Shown piece by piece: positions 16,410 through 24,961 of a stretch of DNA of 64,000 nt. Every line of letters begins with the position of its first letter. Positions within the stretch are counted from its first letter, which is position 1. Below the pieces are notes generated by a model, which was given only the letters and a program-made list of their open reading frames with translations, was not told the origin of the DNA and made no database searches. The position numbers and the translations under genes were made by a program. Source of the DNA: Streptomyces sp. NBC_01775 (GTDB lineage Bacteria; Actinomycetota; Actinomycetes; Streptomycetales; Streptomycetaceae); NCBI RefSeq assembly GCF_035917675.1, contig NZ_CP109104.1, positions 1,550,001 to 1,614,000 of the forward strand, written 5' to 3'.

Positions 16410-17354
16410 ATGACCGCATCAGACATGGCGACGACGGACGTGGCCATCACCGCACCCGCGCCTGTCGTCTCGGTGAAGCCGGTGGCGCTGGAAGCACCGG
16501 GCCGTGGCGAGGACCTGCGGGTGAGGGTCTCCGCACCGACGACCGGGAGCGAACTGCCCGTCGTCGTCTTCTCGCACGGCTTCGGCTCGTCGCTGAACGG
16601 CTACGGCCCCTTGGCCGACTTCTGGGCCGCGCACGGTTTCGTGGTGATCCAGCCCACCCATCTGGACTCCAGGACAGTGGGCCTCCCGCAGGACGATCCC
16701 CGCACCCCGCGGCTCTGGCGTTTCCGCGTCGAGGACACGAAGCGGGTCCTCGACCAGCTCGATCTGCTGGAAGCCGCCGTTCCCGGACTCAGGGGCCGCC
16801 TCGACCGAAGCCGCATCGCCGCGGCCGGCCACTCCTTCGGCGGCCAGACGGCGGGCAATCTGCTGGGCCTGCGCGTCCTCGATCCGGTGAGCGGGGAGGG
16901 AGAGGACCTGTCCGACTCGCGGATCAAGGCAGGCGTGCTGCTCGCCACGGCCGGAAAGGGCGGAGCTGACCTGACACCGTTCGCAGCCGAGCACTTCCCG
17001 TTCATGAACCCGGACTTCGCGAACATGACCACGCCGGCCCTCGTGGTCGCCGGGGACAAGGACGACCTCCCGCTGTCCGTCAGGGGACCGGAGTGGCTTG
17101 CCGACCCGTACTTCCTGAGCCCGGGGGACAAGAGCCTGCTCACTCTGTTCGGGGCGGAACACTCGCTCGGCGGGATCGCCGGCTACGAGGCCCAGGAGAC
17201 GACGGACGAGAACCCCCGGCGCGTCGCACTGATCCAGCGGTTCACGTGGGCCTACCTTCGCCATGCACTCGGCATCGACGACGCCGGCTGGACGGCGGCG
17301 CAAAAGGCCCTGGCGGAGAGCGCCGCCCCGATGGGCCGGCTCGAATCCAAGTGA
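16410..17354 (+). CDS. Chlorophyllase-like alpha/beta hydrolase
   Basis: About 314 aa. Oxyanion region VVVFSHGFGSSLNGYGPLAD (about residues 52-71), nucleophile elbow AGHSFGGQTAGN (about 140), acid region VVAGDKDDLPLS and histidine in FGAEHSLGG. This is the dienelactone-hydrolase/chlorophyllase-related group of secreted or cytosolic esterases; no signal peptide is visible. The ATG at 16410 follows GAAGGAAGAA. It is probably repressed by the divergent TetR protein and induced by an ester or drug-like ligand, which is inference from layout. Confidence 0.85.
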   Translation: MTASDMATTDVAITAPAPVVSVKPVALEAPGRGEDLRVRVSAPTTGSELPVVVFSHGFGSSLNGYGPLADFWAAHGFVVIQPTHLDSRTVGLPQDDPRTPRLWRFRVEDTKRVLDQLDLLEAAVPGLRGRLDRSRIAAAGHSFGGQTAGNLLGLRVLDPVSGEGEDLSDSRIKAGVLLATAGKGGADLTPFAAEHFPFMNPDFANMTTPALVVAGDKDDLPLSVRGPEWLADPYFLSPGDKSLLTLFGAEHSLGGIAGYEAQETTDENPRRVALIQRFTWAYLRHALGIDDAGWTAAQKALAESAAPMGRLESK

Positions 17355-17371
17355 AGCCCTGATTCCGTGCG

Positions 17372-17845
17372 CTACCGAAGCGGCCCGCGCTCGTCCACGT
17401 AGACGTCGGACTCCGCCAAGAACGCCCCGGCGCGCACCGGACCATAGGCGATGTTGAACGTGTCCAGCCAGTACGACCAGTCCTGCGTGCCCGCCATACT
17501 GCTGAAGCGGTAGTTGAGCTGCCAGCGGGCCCACTGCCCCGGCGCCAGGCGCACAGCCGGCGGCCGGCGCCGGCGGGGCGGCAGGCCGAGAAACGGCTGA
17601 ACGCGGGGATGGATCCGCAAGCGGCCCTCGGCTTCCCGCAGTTGGACGTCGACGCGCCGCACGTCTTCCTGGCTCTCGCGCGGCACGAAACCGTCCCGCT
17701 CGCGCATGCGCACCACGTGCGCGGTGGAGGGCTCCAGCGGCGGTACGGCGAAGCCGACCGGGGTCGCGTTCCGCCGGGCCGCCATCTCGCCTCCCCGGGA
17801 CGCCTTCGTCCAACTCGTCCGTACCCACTGGACGGTGATCTCCAC
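17372..17845 (-). CDS. Hypothetical protein, conserved-looking, 157 aa
   Basis: I do not recognise the family. It begins MEITVQWVRTSWTKASRGGE, has a charged middle with several short Arg-rich stretches, and a C-terminal part rich in aromatics (GQWARWQLNYRFSSMAG, DWSYWLDTFNIAYGPV). No signal peptide or membrane segment. The frame is preferred because of its aromatic and acidic composition and an acceptable ATG start with CGTGGAG upstream. It converges with the hydrolase, 17 bases away. Confidence 0.6.
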   Translation of the reverse strand: MEITVQWVRTSWTKASRGGEMAARRNATPVGFAVPPLEPSTAHVVRMRERDGFVPRESQEDVRRVDVQLREAEGRLRIHPRVQPFLGLPPRRRRPPAVRLAPGQWARWQLNYRFSSMAGTQDWSYWLDTFNIAYGPVRAGAFLAESDVYVDERGPLR

Positions 17846-17914
17846 GGGTTCTCCCCCACTCTGCGGGCGTCGGCCCGACCGTACGCGCTTTCAACCGGCC
17901 GCCCCGGGCCCGTC

Positions 17915-17963
17915 GTTCGCCGTTCGGCGTTCGGCGTTCGGCGTTCGGCGTTCGGCGTTCGGC
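17915..17963. repeat. Heptanucleotide tandem repeat
   Basis: Six perfect tandem copies of GTTCGGC (17922-17963), preceded by one imperfect copy (17915-17921). It lies between the hypothetical gene and the zinc-ribbon TetR gene. Slippage-prone simple repeat; no function visible. Confidence 0.9.
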
Positions 17964-18055
17964 GGGAGGTGGCGAGGACGCCCCTCCCCCACGGTCACGC
18001 GGAACGCCTCGTCGTGCGAGGCCATCGCGGCCCGCATGACCGTGCCCGCCCCGCC

Positions 18056-18943
18056 TCATCGCGGCTCCCGTGCCCTGCGCCGGTGGGCCTTCTGCCGGCA
18101 GGCGGCCCCGCAGAACCGGGCGGGGCGGCCGGTTCTGGCGGCGGGGACGGGAGCGCCGCACAGCTCGCAGGATTGTGTTTCGTTACGGTGCCCGTCGCCG
18201 CCACTCCGGGTTTCGTTATCCATTTTCGTTACGGCCCGCTCCGCACGCAGCCCGTCGCACACGACAGCCGTCAGCACCCCGGCCCCGGCGCCGCCCCCGC
18301 CTCCCTCGCTCCCGTCCTCCGCCTCGCTCCCGTCGCCCCCCTTGCGTCGCTGTTCCATCGCCGCACACCCCACCAGCAGCGCCTGCACCTCGGCGGCCGT
18401 GACATCGGATCTGACCGCACCGGCCGCCTGGGCCCGGTCCAGCAGCGTGGCCAGGATCCGGCCGAACTCGCGCCGGGCGTCCGGCATGGCCTCCGGCGCG
18501 CGGCCGTCCGGGGCCTCGCGGGCGAAGGCCTCACACAGAGCACGGTTGAGGGAGGCGCGCTCCACCACCCGCGTGACGAAACCGAAGAACACCGCCCCCG
18601 CGTCCGCCCCCTGCGGCGCCGCACGCCCACCGCCCCCAACGTCCCCACGACTCCCGGCGTCCCCGGCGCCCCCACCGCACCCGGCCGCGATCAGCTCCCG
18701 GCCCTCGGCGACGAATTCCTCGACGCTCTCGGCGATGACCGCCTCGAACAGCTCCCTCTTGGAGGGAAAATGCCGGTACACCGTTCCGGGGCCCACCCCC
18801 GCGCGCCGGGCGATCTCGCCGAGGGGCGCCATCCGGCCCTCGGCCGCGAACGACGCCCTGGCCGCCGCCAGCACCCGTGCCCTGTTCCGCCGGCCGTCGG
18901 CCCGCCCCGCCTGGGCCGGCGGCGAAGCCGCCTCCTGCGTCAT
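18056..18943 (-). CDS. TetR-family regulator with C-terminal zinc ribbon
   Basis: About 295 aa, some 90 residues longer than a typical TetR protein. Residues 20-65 form the helix-turn-helix (MAPLGEIARRAGVGPGTVYRHF). A Gly/Ala-rich insertion follows near 90-110. The ligand domain ends near 220 (LLVGCAAMEQRRKGG), followed by an acidic Gly-rich linker. The C-terminus is a Cys4 motif: CELC, 15 residues, then CGAAC, with CRQKAHRRR behind, as in short zinc-ribbon proteins common in Streptomyces. It is divergent from the NmrA gene it probably represses. The frame is continuous, so the ribbon is a genuine fusion unless a sequencing error removed a stop. Confidence 0.85.
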   Translation of the reverse strand: MTQEAASPPAQAGRADGRRNRARVLAAARASFAAEGRMAPLGEIARRAGVGPGTVYRHFPSKRELFEAVIAESVEEFVAEGRELIAAGCGGGAGDAGSRGDVGGGGRAAPQGADAGAVFFGFVTRVVERASLNRALCEAFAREAPDGRAPEAMPDARREFGRILATLLDRAQAAGAVRSDVTAAEVQALLVGCAAMEQRRKGGDGSEAEDGSEGGGGGAGAGVLTAVVCDGLRAERAVTKMDNETRSGGDGHRNETQSCELCGAPVPAARTGRPARFCGAACRQKAHRRRAREPR

Positions 18944-19020
18944 GCCCTGTTCCCTCCACCGATCCGGCCCGGTTCGCTCCACCGGGCCGCACTGCTCCAC
19001 CGGACCGCACTCGGCCTTAC

Positions 19021-19070
19021 TTGACAACCGGGTCGCGCATTCCGCTACGTTAACCGGGTTGCTCGTTCCG
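19021..19070 (+). promoter_or_regulatory. Promoter and direct-repeat operators of the NmrA/TetR pair
   Basis: TTGACA at 19021-19026 is a consensus -35 box for the NmrA gene; a weak -10 (CTACGT or TACGTT) follows near 19045-19051. Two 19-bp direct repeats (19026-19044 and 19052-19070; core AACCGGGT and ATTCCG/GTTCCG) start 26 bases apart and cover the promoter, probable repressor sites. Confidence 0.55.
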
Positions 19071-19090
19071 ATTGTATCCCGGAGGATCTC

Positions 19091-19999
19091 ATGTCCACGG
19101 CCAGGAGCACCATCCTCGTCACCGGCGCGACCGGCCAGCAGGGCGGCGCCACCGCGGCGTGCCTGCTCGCCGGCGGCTGGCACGTCCGCGCACTCACCCG
19201 TAACGCTTCGGGGGCAGCCGCGCGCGCTCTCGCCGGGGCGGGCGCCGAGGTTCTGGTGGGCGACTTGGACGACCCCGCCTCCCTCCGCGCCGCCGCTGAG
19301 GGAGCCCACGGTGTCTTCAGCGTCCAGCCCACCCCCGGCATGCCCGGTCTCCCCGAGGACTACGGCCCCCCGGACGAGGTGCGCCGGGGCCGTGAGGTGG
19401 CGGACGCCGCACTCGCGGCGGGCGTCGGCCACCTCGTCTACGCCTCGGCCTTCGGCGCCGATCAGTCCAGCGGGCTGAGCACACTGGAGAGCAAGCGCGA
19501 GGTCGAAGAGCACATCGGCTCCCTCGGCATCTCCTCGACGGTGCTGCGCCCGTCCTCCTTCATGGAGAACCTGCTCCACCCCGTGTGGGGCCTGCGGGAC
19601 GGTGCGCTGGCGACGCCCTACGAGCCGGACACCCGCCAGCAGTTCATCGCCCTCGCGGACATCGCGGCCTTCGCGGCCCTCGCGTTCGCGGCCCCCGCGC
19701 GCTTCCGCGGACGCGCGCTCGACCTCGCGGGCGACACCCTCACCCCGCCCGAGACGGCCGCGGCGATCAGCCGCGCCACCGGGCAGACCGTCCCCTACAT
19801 CCAGATCCCCATCGAGGCCGTCCGCGCACAGAGCGAGGAGGCGGCGCGGGGCATCCAGTCGCTCAACGACGGCCTGTACTCGCTGGTCGACACCGAGGCG
19901 CTGCACGAACTCCACCCCGGCCTGCTGACCTTCGACGCCTGGCTGGAGCGCACCGGCGCCGCCGCCCTCACCACCGTGCTCGCGCCCGCATCCCGCTGA
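19091..19999 (+). CDS. NmrA-like NAD(P)-binding protein
   Basis: 302 aa, atypical short-chain dehydrogenase. TILVTGATGQQGGATAACLL (about residues 7-26) is the dinucleotide-binding turn, followed by VRALTRN, which would contact the cofactor. Further family signs are LVYASAFGADQSSGLSTLES, the tail of the SDR core, and LRPSSFMENLL. The active-site Tyr-Lys pair is not evident, as in redox-sensing NmrA proteins, so it may sense NADP or reduce quinones. It is divergent from the zinc-ribbon TetR gene, with a promoter and repeats between. Confidence 0.9.
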   Translation: MSTARSTILVTGATGQQGGATAACLLAGGWHVRALTRNASGAAARALAGAGAEVLVGDLDDPASLRAAAEGAHGVFSVQPTPGMPGLPEDYGPPDEVRRGREVADAALAAGVGHLVYASAFGADQSSGLSTLESKREVEEHIGSLGISSTVLRPSSFMENLLHPVWGLRDGALATPYEPDTRQQFIALADIAAFAALAFAAPARFRGRALDLAGDTLTPPETAAAISRATGQTVPYIQIPIEAVRAQSEEAARGIQSLNDGLYSLVDTEALHELHPGLLTFDAWLERTGAAALTTVLAPASR

Positions 20000-20074
20000 C
20001 CGGAAGGAGCTGACGGGAGAGGCCGGCGGGGAGGGGGAAGATACGGGTGGCCCGCTGCCGGGCGTCCTGCTTGG

Positions 20075-20515
20075 ATGCCGGGCATGCGCAGAGACTTGCC
20101 GGAGGGCTACGAGATCTCGACCGACCCCGCCCGCCTCGACACCGACCTGATCCACCAATGGCTGTCGCAGGACGCCTACTGGTCGCGCGGACGCACCCGG
20201 GACAAGCAGCTCGCGGCCATCGAGGGGTCACTCAACTTCGGGATCTACGACGGTGCGTCCGGCGCCCAGGTCGGCTATGCCCGCGTGATCACCGACCGGG
20301 CGGTCTTCGCGTATCTGTGTGACGTCTACATCGCCCCCGACAGCCGGGGCAAGGGGCTGGGTACGGCGCTGGCGACCGCCGTACGGGACCACCTCGCCCC
20401 CTACCGCCTCGGCCGCGTCATGCTGGCCACCGCGGATGCCCACACCCTCTACGCCAAGCTGGGCTTCGCTCCCCTGGAAGATCCCTCGCTCTGGATGGTG
20501 CTGGGTGACCAGTGA
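20075..20515 (+). CDS. GNAT-family N-acetyltransferase
   Basis: 146 aa. YISPD-like core: LCDVYIAPDSRGKGLGTALA (about residues 84-103) holds the acetyl-CoA pyrophosphate loop (RGKGLG), and HTLYAKLGFAPL is motif B. Its N-terminus (DLIHQWLSQDAYWSRGRTRD) matches the group annotated as GNAT acetyltransferases acting on small amines; the substrate is unknown. An alternative ATG three codons downstream (20084) is possible. Lies alone, convergent with the cation exporter. Confidence 0.88.
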   Translation: MPGMRRDLPEGYEISTDPARLDTDLIHQWLSQDAYWSRGRTRDKQLAAIEGSLNFGIYDGASGAQVGYARVITDRAVFAYLCDVYIAPDSRGKGLGTALATAVRDHLAPYRLGRVMLATADAHTLYAKLGFAPLEDPSLWMVLGDQ

Positions 20516-20610
20516 CCGGATGGTGCCGGGTGAGCGGTGAGCGGAGCGCAGCCGCACGGCGGCGGACGCGTCCCCTCCTTCGCTGACGGGGCGCCCCGAA
20601 CGCCGTCGCC

Positions 20611-21636
20611 TCACGCCTCCCCCTCCAGCTCCTCCAGACGGCGGTCCAGTGCCGCACGTTCGCGGACGGCGTGGAGGCGGTCCTCGTGGGAGGCGTCGAT
20701 GATGTCGAGGAAGATCTGGTCGAGGCCGGGACACTCCTCGCTCAGCCCGCGTTTGATGCGGACGAGCGCGATCTCGACGGCTTCGCTGTCCAGGTCCGGA
20801 ACGAGGTCGACGCGTGCGGCGAGCATCACCGAGTCGGGCCCCAGGTGCATGGTGAGGGCCGCGGTGACGGTGTCGATCTCGGGCTGTGCGTCAAGGTAGT
20901 CGCGGACGCGGCGCTGCATGGCCGGATCCGCCGCCTCGCCGATCAGCTGAGCCTTGGCGCTCCGGCCGAGGGCGTACGCGATGTAGACCAGCAGCGTCCC
21001 GATGAGCAGCGAGGCGACCGCCTCGTAGACGACCTCGCCGGTGACCATGTGGAGCCCCACCCCGACGAGCGCGAGCACCACACCGAGGCAGGCGGTGCCG
21101 TCCTCGGCGAGGACCGTGCGCAGCGCCGGGTCGTTGCTGCGCCGCACCTCGGTCGCCATGTCCCGGCCCGCCGCACGGGCCTGCGCGCGCACTTGGAGCA
21201 GGGCCCGCACCAGCGAGGCGCCCTCCGCCAGCAGCGCGACGAACAGCACCACCAGCCCGACGGCATAGCCGGTCATCGTCTCGGAGCTGCCCGAGCTGAG
21301 GGCCTCGAAGCCCTGGAAGAAGGAGAAGCAGCCTCCTGTGACGAAGATCCCGACGGCCGCGATCAGCGACCAGAAGAACCTCTCCTTGCCGTAGCCGAAC
21401 GGGTGCCCGGCGTCGGCGGGCCGCTTGCTGCGCTTGAGCGAGGCGAGAAGGAAGACCTCGTTGAGGCTGTCGGCGACCGAGTGCGCCGCCTCCGACAGCA
21501 GCGCCGGGGAGCCCGAGAGCAGACCACCGGCCAGCTTGGCCACGGCGATCAGCAGATTGGCTCCCAGTGCCACCCAGACGGTGACCTTTGTCTCGCCGTC
21601 CCTGCCCGTGTCCGCCCGCGCGTCCTGCCCGCTCAT
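20611..21636 (-). CDS. Cation diffusion facilitator (CDF) transporter
   Basis: About 341 aa. Six membrane helices in the first 220 residues; helix 2 carries the metal-site pattern in LLSEAAHSVADSLNEVF and the linker has HPFGYGKERFFWS, both CDF signatures. A C-terminal cytoplasmic domain of about 90 residues (VTAALTMHLGPDSVMLAARV) is the ferredoxin-like dimerisation domain. It exports zinc, iron, manganese or cobalt by proton exchange. The ATG at 21636 is chosen because GAGAGGGAGC precedes it; a GTG ten codons upstream (21666) is the alternative. Confidence 0.9.
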   Translation of the reverse strand: MSGQDARADTGRDGETKVTVWVALGANLLIAVAKLAGGLLSGSPALLSEAAHSVADSLNEVFLLASLKRSKRPADAGHPFGYGKERFFWSLIAAVGIFVTGGCFSFFQGFEALSSGSSETMTGYAVGLVVLFVALLAEGASLVRALLQVRAQARAAGRDMATEVRRSNDPALRTVLAEDGTACLGVVLALVGVGLHMVTGEVVYEAVASLLIGTLLVYIAYALGRSAKAQLIGEAADPAMQRRVRDYLDAQPEIDTVTAALTMHLGPDSVMLAARVDLVPDLDSEAVEIALVRIKRGLSEECPGLDQIFLDIIDASHEDRLHAVRERAALDRRLEELEGEA

Positions 21637-21827
21637 CGGCTCCCTCTCGGCGTCGTCGTCGCTCACCGAGGCCAGGTACCCCCGAGGCGGGGGCCGAGAC
21701 GGGGAAGTCCGGGGGCGCGGGACCCGCTCACGGGGTCACGCGGGGATTGTTCGAGTCCCGGGCGCTCAGGCTTCCGGATACCTGGGACGTCTCAGGGCTT
21801 CATGGGCCCCGGGGTGCCGCACGGGCC

Positions 21828-22034
21828 TCAGACACTCCCCTGGGACGTGTCGGGCCCGTGCTGCCCGCCGCCGTCGGTGCCGGCGCCCGCACCGACGCCG
21901 GCGCTGATCTTCCGCAGGTCGTCGGACTGTGCCCGCACCCCTTCGGCGGCCTCACGAGCCGCGGCCAGCACGTCGCCCTGTTCTTCGATGAGGCTGTCGT
22001 AGATCGGCGCCCCGGGTTGGTGATCGGTCGGCAT
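21828..22034 (-). CDS. Small hypothetical protein, 68 aa
   Basis: Starts MPTDHQPGAPIYDSLIEEQG, with GGGAGGACC in good position upstream of the ATG at 22034. The first 45 residues look helical and acidic (DVLAAAREAAEGVRAQSDDL); the tail is Gly-rich (GAGAGTDGGGQHG). I do not recognise a family beyond similarity in style to small Streptomyces proteins beginning in this way. Divergent from the LppU-like gene. Confidence 0.6.
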   Translation of the reverse strand: MPTDHQPGAPIYDSLIEEQGDVLAAAREAAEGVRAQSDDLRKISAGVGAGAGTDGGGQHGPDTSQGSV

Positions 22035-22222
22035 GGCGGCCGGTCCTCCCTGATACGTATGGATGTTCCATGGCCGTCGCGTAGACGACCGGTAGAGGAC
22101 CATACGCGCCTCCGGCCGGGACCGGGCCCTCGGGGGAGCGGGAGGCGGCACGGCAGGATAGCGTGCACCGGTCAACATCGCGTTGATCTTCATCAGTCGG
22201 CACGCCCACGGGGGATAGAGCC

Positions 22223-22759
22223 ATGTCCGCACCACCGCCGTACCACAACCAGCAGCCGCAGCAGCCGTACGGCTACCCGCAGCAGGGACACCCGCAGCAG
22301 TACGGACAGCAGCCCTACGGGCAACAGCCGTACGGCCAGCAGCCCTACGGGCAGCAGCCTCCGCCGCCGCGCGGGCCGCAGCGTCCGCAGCAGGCGAGCC
22401 CGCTGCGCGGGCTGATCGCGGCCGTCATCGTCCTGGCGATCTTCGGGGGCGGCGGCTGGTACGTGTGGAAGTACAACACCGACCCCAACGGCGGAAAGGC
22501 CAAGGCCGAGGCGTCACAGTCGGCCAAGGCCGAGGAGGACAAGAAGTACCAGCCGAACAAGGGCGACTGCGTCAAGATCAAGGACCCGCAGGGCGACCCG
22601 GTGGCGGAGATCGTCGACTGCGGCTCTTCCGAGGCCGAGTACAAGACGGGCGAGAAGCTGTTCGGCCCCGGCAAGGAGTGCCAGGCCCCCTACGACTACG
22701 GCATCCAGTACTCGGGCCGCCGCACCACCGACTTCACGCAGTGCTTCACCAAGATCTGA
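22223..22759 (+). CDS. LppU/SCO3897-like membrane-anchored protein
   Basis: 178 aa. N-terminus of Pro/Gln/Tyr-rich cytoplasmic repeats (five copies of GQQPY-like units, residues 8-45), one membrane helix (about 58-82, LIAAVIVLAIFGGGGWYVW), and an extracytoplasmic domain with four cysteines (GDCVKIKD, VDCGSSEAEY, GKECQAPYD, TQCFTKI), likely in two disulfides. This layout fits the actinomycete LppU family; the role is unknown. A QPYG-rich N-terminus is common in such proteins and may promote self-association. Monocistronic. Confidence 0.8.
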   Translation: MSAPPPYHNQQPQQPYGYPQQGHPQQYGQQPYGQQPYGQQPYGQQPPPPRGPQRPQQASPLRGLIAAVIVLAIFGGGGWYVWKYNTDPNGGKAKAEASQSAKAEEDKKYQPNKGDCVKIKDPQGDPVAEIVDCGSSEAEYKTGEKLFGPGKECQAPYDYGIQYSGRRTTDFTQCFTKI

Positions 22760-23178
22760 GCCGGCCCGGCCCGATCCGCGACGGGCGCTACCGTCCCGGA
22801 CGCGGCCGGGCCGCCGTCCCGGCCTGCTGCTCGCGGCGGGGCCGCGGCAAAAGCGCGGCCCAACTGCGGTAGGCACACGACCAGCCGTCCGGTCTCCGTC
22901 CCGGGCAGGCCGGGGCACCCGGCCGGGGCCGCGCAGGACCAGCGGGGCGGGGAAGCCGTGGAGCGGCCCCCGCCCACGGGACGCGGTGGCCGATACCCGC
23001 CCGCCCCCGCCGAGGTGGATCACCGGCGCCTCGCAGCGGCCCCCGGCTGCCCGCTCTGCCGTCCACGCCGTCGACCAGCGCACAACCGACGCCGTTCCGG
23101 AGCGGCGTCTCGCCCGGTTCTTCGCCGGCCACGACCACATGGTCGCGGCACCGGAGGAGTGGGCGCGCGTCGCTCTCC
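22760..23178. other. 420 bp without a supported gene
   Basis: Open frames exist on both strands but none combines a plausible start with recognisable sequence. One plus-strand stretch, ending where the inverted-repeat element begins, reads PERRLARFFAGHDHMVAAPE and may be the tail of a gene interrupted by the element; I cannot name it. No remainder of the mmpL gene was found here. Confidence 0.4.
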
Positions 23179-23370
23179 GGCCTGTCCGGCGGATCCTTCT
23201 GTTGCCCTCTCTCTGGGTGCTGAGCAGGGGGTGCCCCTGCCTGCACTGTGCAGAGTGCGAGTGGGTGGGGGCTGGTCGCGCCCACGCGGCGAAGCCGCAT
23301 GTATGACACAGCACCCCGCCCCCTCGGGACTCGCACCCGCGCCGGGCACGCATGATCCGCCGGACACGCC
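23179..23370. mobile_element. MITE-like element, copy 1 (192 bp)
   Basis: Ends are 17-bp inverted repeats: GGCCTGTCCGGCGGATC (23179-23195) and GATCCGCCGGACACGCC (23354-23370), one mismatch. The body is nearly identical to that of copy 2 (24962-25153) and in the same orientation; it contains the palindrome CTGCACTGTGCAG. No transposase is encoded, so it would be mobilised in trans. Its last base forms part of the TetR stop codon. No clear target duplication was seen. Confidence 0.8.
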
Positions 23371-23954
23371 TAGCCGTTCACCAGCGCGGCCACCAAGCGC
23401 TCCATGAGGGGCCGTGGGTCAGTCGTGCCCGGCCAGCTCGTCATCAGGAGGTGGTGGGCGGTGCCGACGACGGCGAGGGCCGCGGTGTGCGGGTCGGCGG
23501 TCTCCGCGATCCGACCGAGCCTCTGTTCGACCTTCAGGTAGTCGGTGACGGCTTCCTGGATCGCGGTGAAGCCGGGCGCCCCGCCTTCAAGAGCCTCGCG
23601 GATGCGCAGCGTGGCGGCGGGGCGGGTCATGGCGAGGCCCGACACCGCCGGGCCGCCGGAGTCGAACAGCGCGAGGACGACGGCGTCGAGGTTCCGCGCC
23701 ACGGTGCCCTGCCCGGCGAGTCCCGACAGCGCCCGTGCCTTCACAGCCGTCCGGGCGAACCGGTCCAGGCACAGCTCGGCGACGAACTCGTCGAGCCCCG
23801 CGAAGTGCGCGTGCAGCAACCCCTTGGCGCAGCCCGCCTCGGTGGTGACGGCCCGGCTGGTGAGCGCGCCGGGCCCGTCCCTCTCCACGACGCGCTCGGC
23901 CGCCGCGAACAGCCGCTCGCGTACGTCCGGTGTCGCCACTCCACGCGGTGACAT
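23370..23954 (-). CDS. TetR-family repressor of the element-flanked cassette
   Basis: About 194 aa from the ATG at 23954. Helix-turn-helix residues about 22-45 (SRAVTTEAGCAKGLLHAHFA; the central turn is Cys-Ala-Lys rather than the common Val-Ser), then a ligand domain (HTAALAVVGTAHHLLMTSWP). The stop TAG takes its final base from the end of the adjacent mobile element. Divergent from the methyltransferase gene with two operator-like repeats between, so it probably represses both genes and responds to a substrate of the methyltransferase or a toxic compound; this is inference. Confidence 0.88.
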   Translation of the reverse strand: MSPRGVATPDVRERLFAAAERVVERDGPGALTSRAVTTEAGCAKGLLHAHFAGLDEFVAELCLDRFARTAVKARALSGLAGQGTVARNLDAVVLALFDSGGPAVSGLAMTRPAATLRIREALEGGAPGFTAIQEAVTDYLKVEQRLGRIAETADPHTAALAVVGTAHHLLMTSWPGTTDPRPLMERLVAALVNG

Positions 23955-24027
23955 GGGCCTCTCTTCCGTCCTGCTTCTCTCGCCCTCAAGGGGCACAGCT
24001 CGTGGATGGTAGCGGGGATTGCCAGTT

Positions 24028-24062
24028 TGGGCACACGCCCATACTGTTTGGGCGCACGCCCA
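24028..24062. promoter_or_regulatory. Two operator-like palindromes 21 bp apart
   Basis: TGGGCACACGCCCA (24028-24041) and TGGGCGCACGCCCA (24049-24062), each preceded by TT, lie on the same DNA face two helical turns apart between the TetR and methyltransferase starts. They are strong candidates for the TetR binding sites. Confidence 0.7.
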
Positions 24063-24091
24063 TTCTCCGTCATCCACCGCAGGAGGCACCC

Positions 24092-24961
24092 GTGCCGGAC
24101 GTCGTCAACATCGAGCAGGCACAGGCATGGAACGGCCCCGAAGGCACCCACTGGGCCCGTAACCAGGACCGCTGGAACGCCGTGAACGAGGGCTTCAACG
24201 AGCCACTGCTCGACGCCGCCGGGATCACCGGGGACCACCGGGTCCTCGACCTGGGCTGCGGCTCCGGACAGACCACGCGCCTCGCCGCGCTCAGAGCGCC
24301 CCGAGGGCACGCGCTGGGCCTCGACCTGTCCGGCCCGATGCTGGCCGAGGCGCGGGCCCACGCGGAGCGGGAGGGCATCACCAACGCCTCTTTCACACAG
24401 GGCGACGCGCAGGTGTACCCCTTCGAAGCGGGCGCGTTCGACGCGGCGATGAGCCGCTACGGGGTGATGTTCTTCGCCGACCCCGTAGCGGCCTTCGGCA
24501 ACGTCGGCCGGACCCTGCGGCCCGGCGGGCGCCTCGCGTTCGTCTGCCCGGCCGATGCCGCGCTCAACGGCTGGGTGGCGGCGATGGCGACGTTGCACGA
24601 CTTCCTGCCGGCCGGCGACTTCGGCCGGCCGGGGCTGCCCGGCATGTTCTCCCTGGCGGCCCCGGACCATATCCGCGCGGTCCTCGCCGCGGCCGGATTC
24701 ACCAGCGTCACCGTCGACCAGGCACAGGCGTACGGGACATGGGGACACGGAGCCGAGGACGCGGCGGAGTTCCTGCTGGGAACAGGCCCCGGGCGCCACT
24801 TGATGGAGCAGGCCGACGCGACCGCACGAGTCCGCGCCCGCCGCACCCTGACGGAACACCTGCGCGCCCACGAGGCGGCGGACGGCACGGTCCGACTGCG
24901 CAGCACATCGTGGCTGGTCACAGCGGACCGCCCGGCCGGCCCTGCCGGACAGAGCGGCTGA
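24092..24961 (+). CDS. Class I SAM-dependent methyltransferase
   Basis: About 289 aa. Motif I VLDLGCGSGQTTRLA (about residue 50) binds S-adenosylmethionine; GLDLSGPMLAEARAHA and GDAQVYPFEAGAFDAAMSRY are motif II regions; RTLRPGGRLAFVCP is motif III. It belongs to the methyltransferase 11/25 type used on small molecules; the substrate is unknown. The GTG at 24092 follows AGGAGG (24081-24086). The stop codon is immediately followed by the second mobile element, so the gene fills the cassette exactly. Confidence 0.88.
   Translation: MPDVVNIEQAQAWNGPEGTHWARNQDRWNAVNEGFNEPLLDAAGITGDHRVLDLGCGSGQTTRLAALRAPRGHALGLDLSGPMLAEARAHAEREGITNASFTQGDAQVYPFEAGAFDAAMSRYGVMFFADPVAAFGNVGRTLRPGGRLAFVCPADAALNGWVAAMATLHDFLPAGDFGRPGLPGMFSLAAPDHIRAVLAAAGFTSVTVDQAQAYGTWGHGAEDAAEFLLGTGPGRHLMEQADATARVRARRTLTEHLRAHEAADGTVRLRSTSWLVTADRPAGPAGQSG

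Noticed and set aside
18056..20158. 700-residue frame containing the zinc-ribbon TetR
   Set aside because: The N-terminal 400 residues lie opposite the NmrA gene; the TetR start at 18943 is in the normal divergent position with a promoter.
22958..23407. Plus-strand gene across the left mobile element
   Set aside because: It consists of element sequence and its flank, without recognisable protein; overlaps the TetR gene end.
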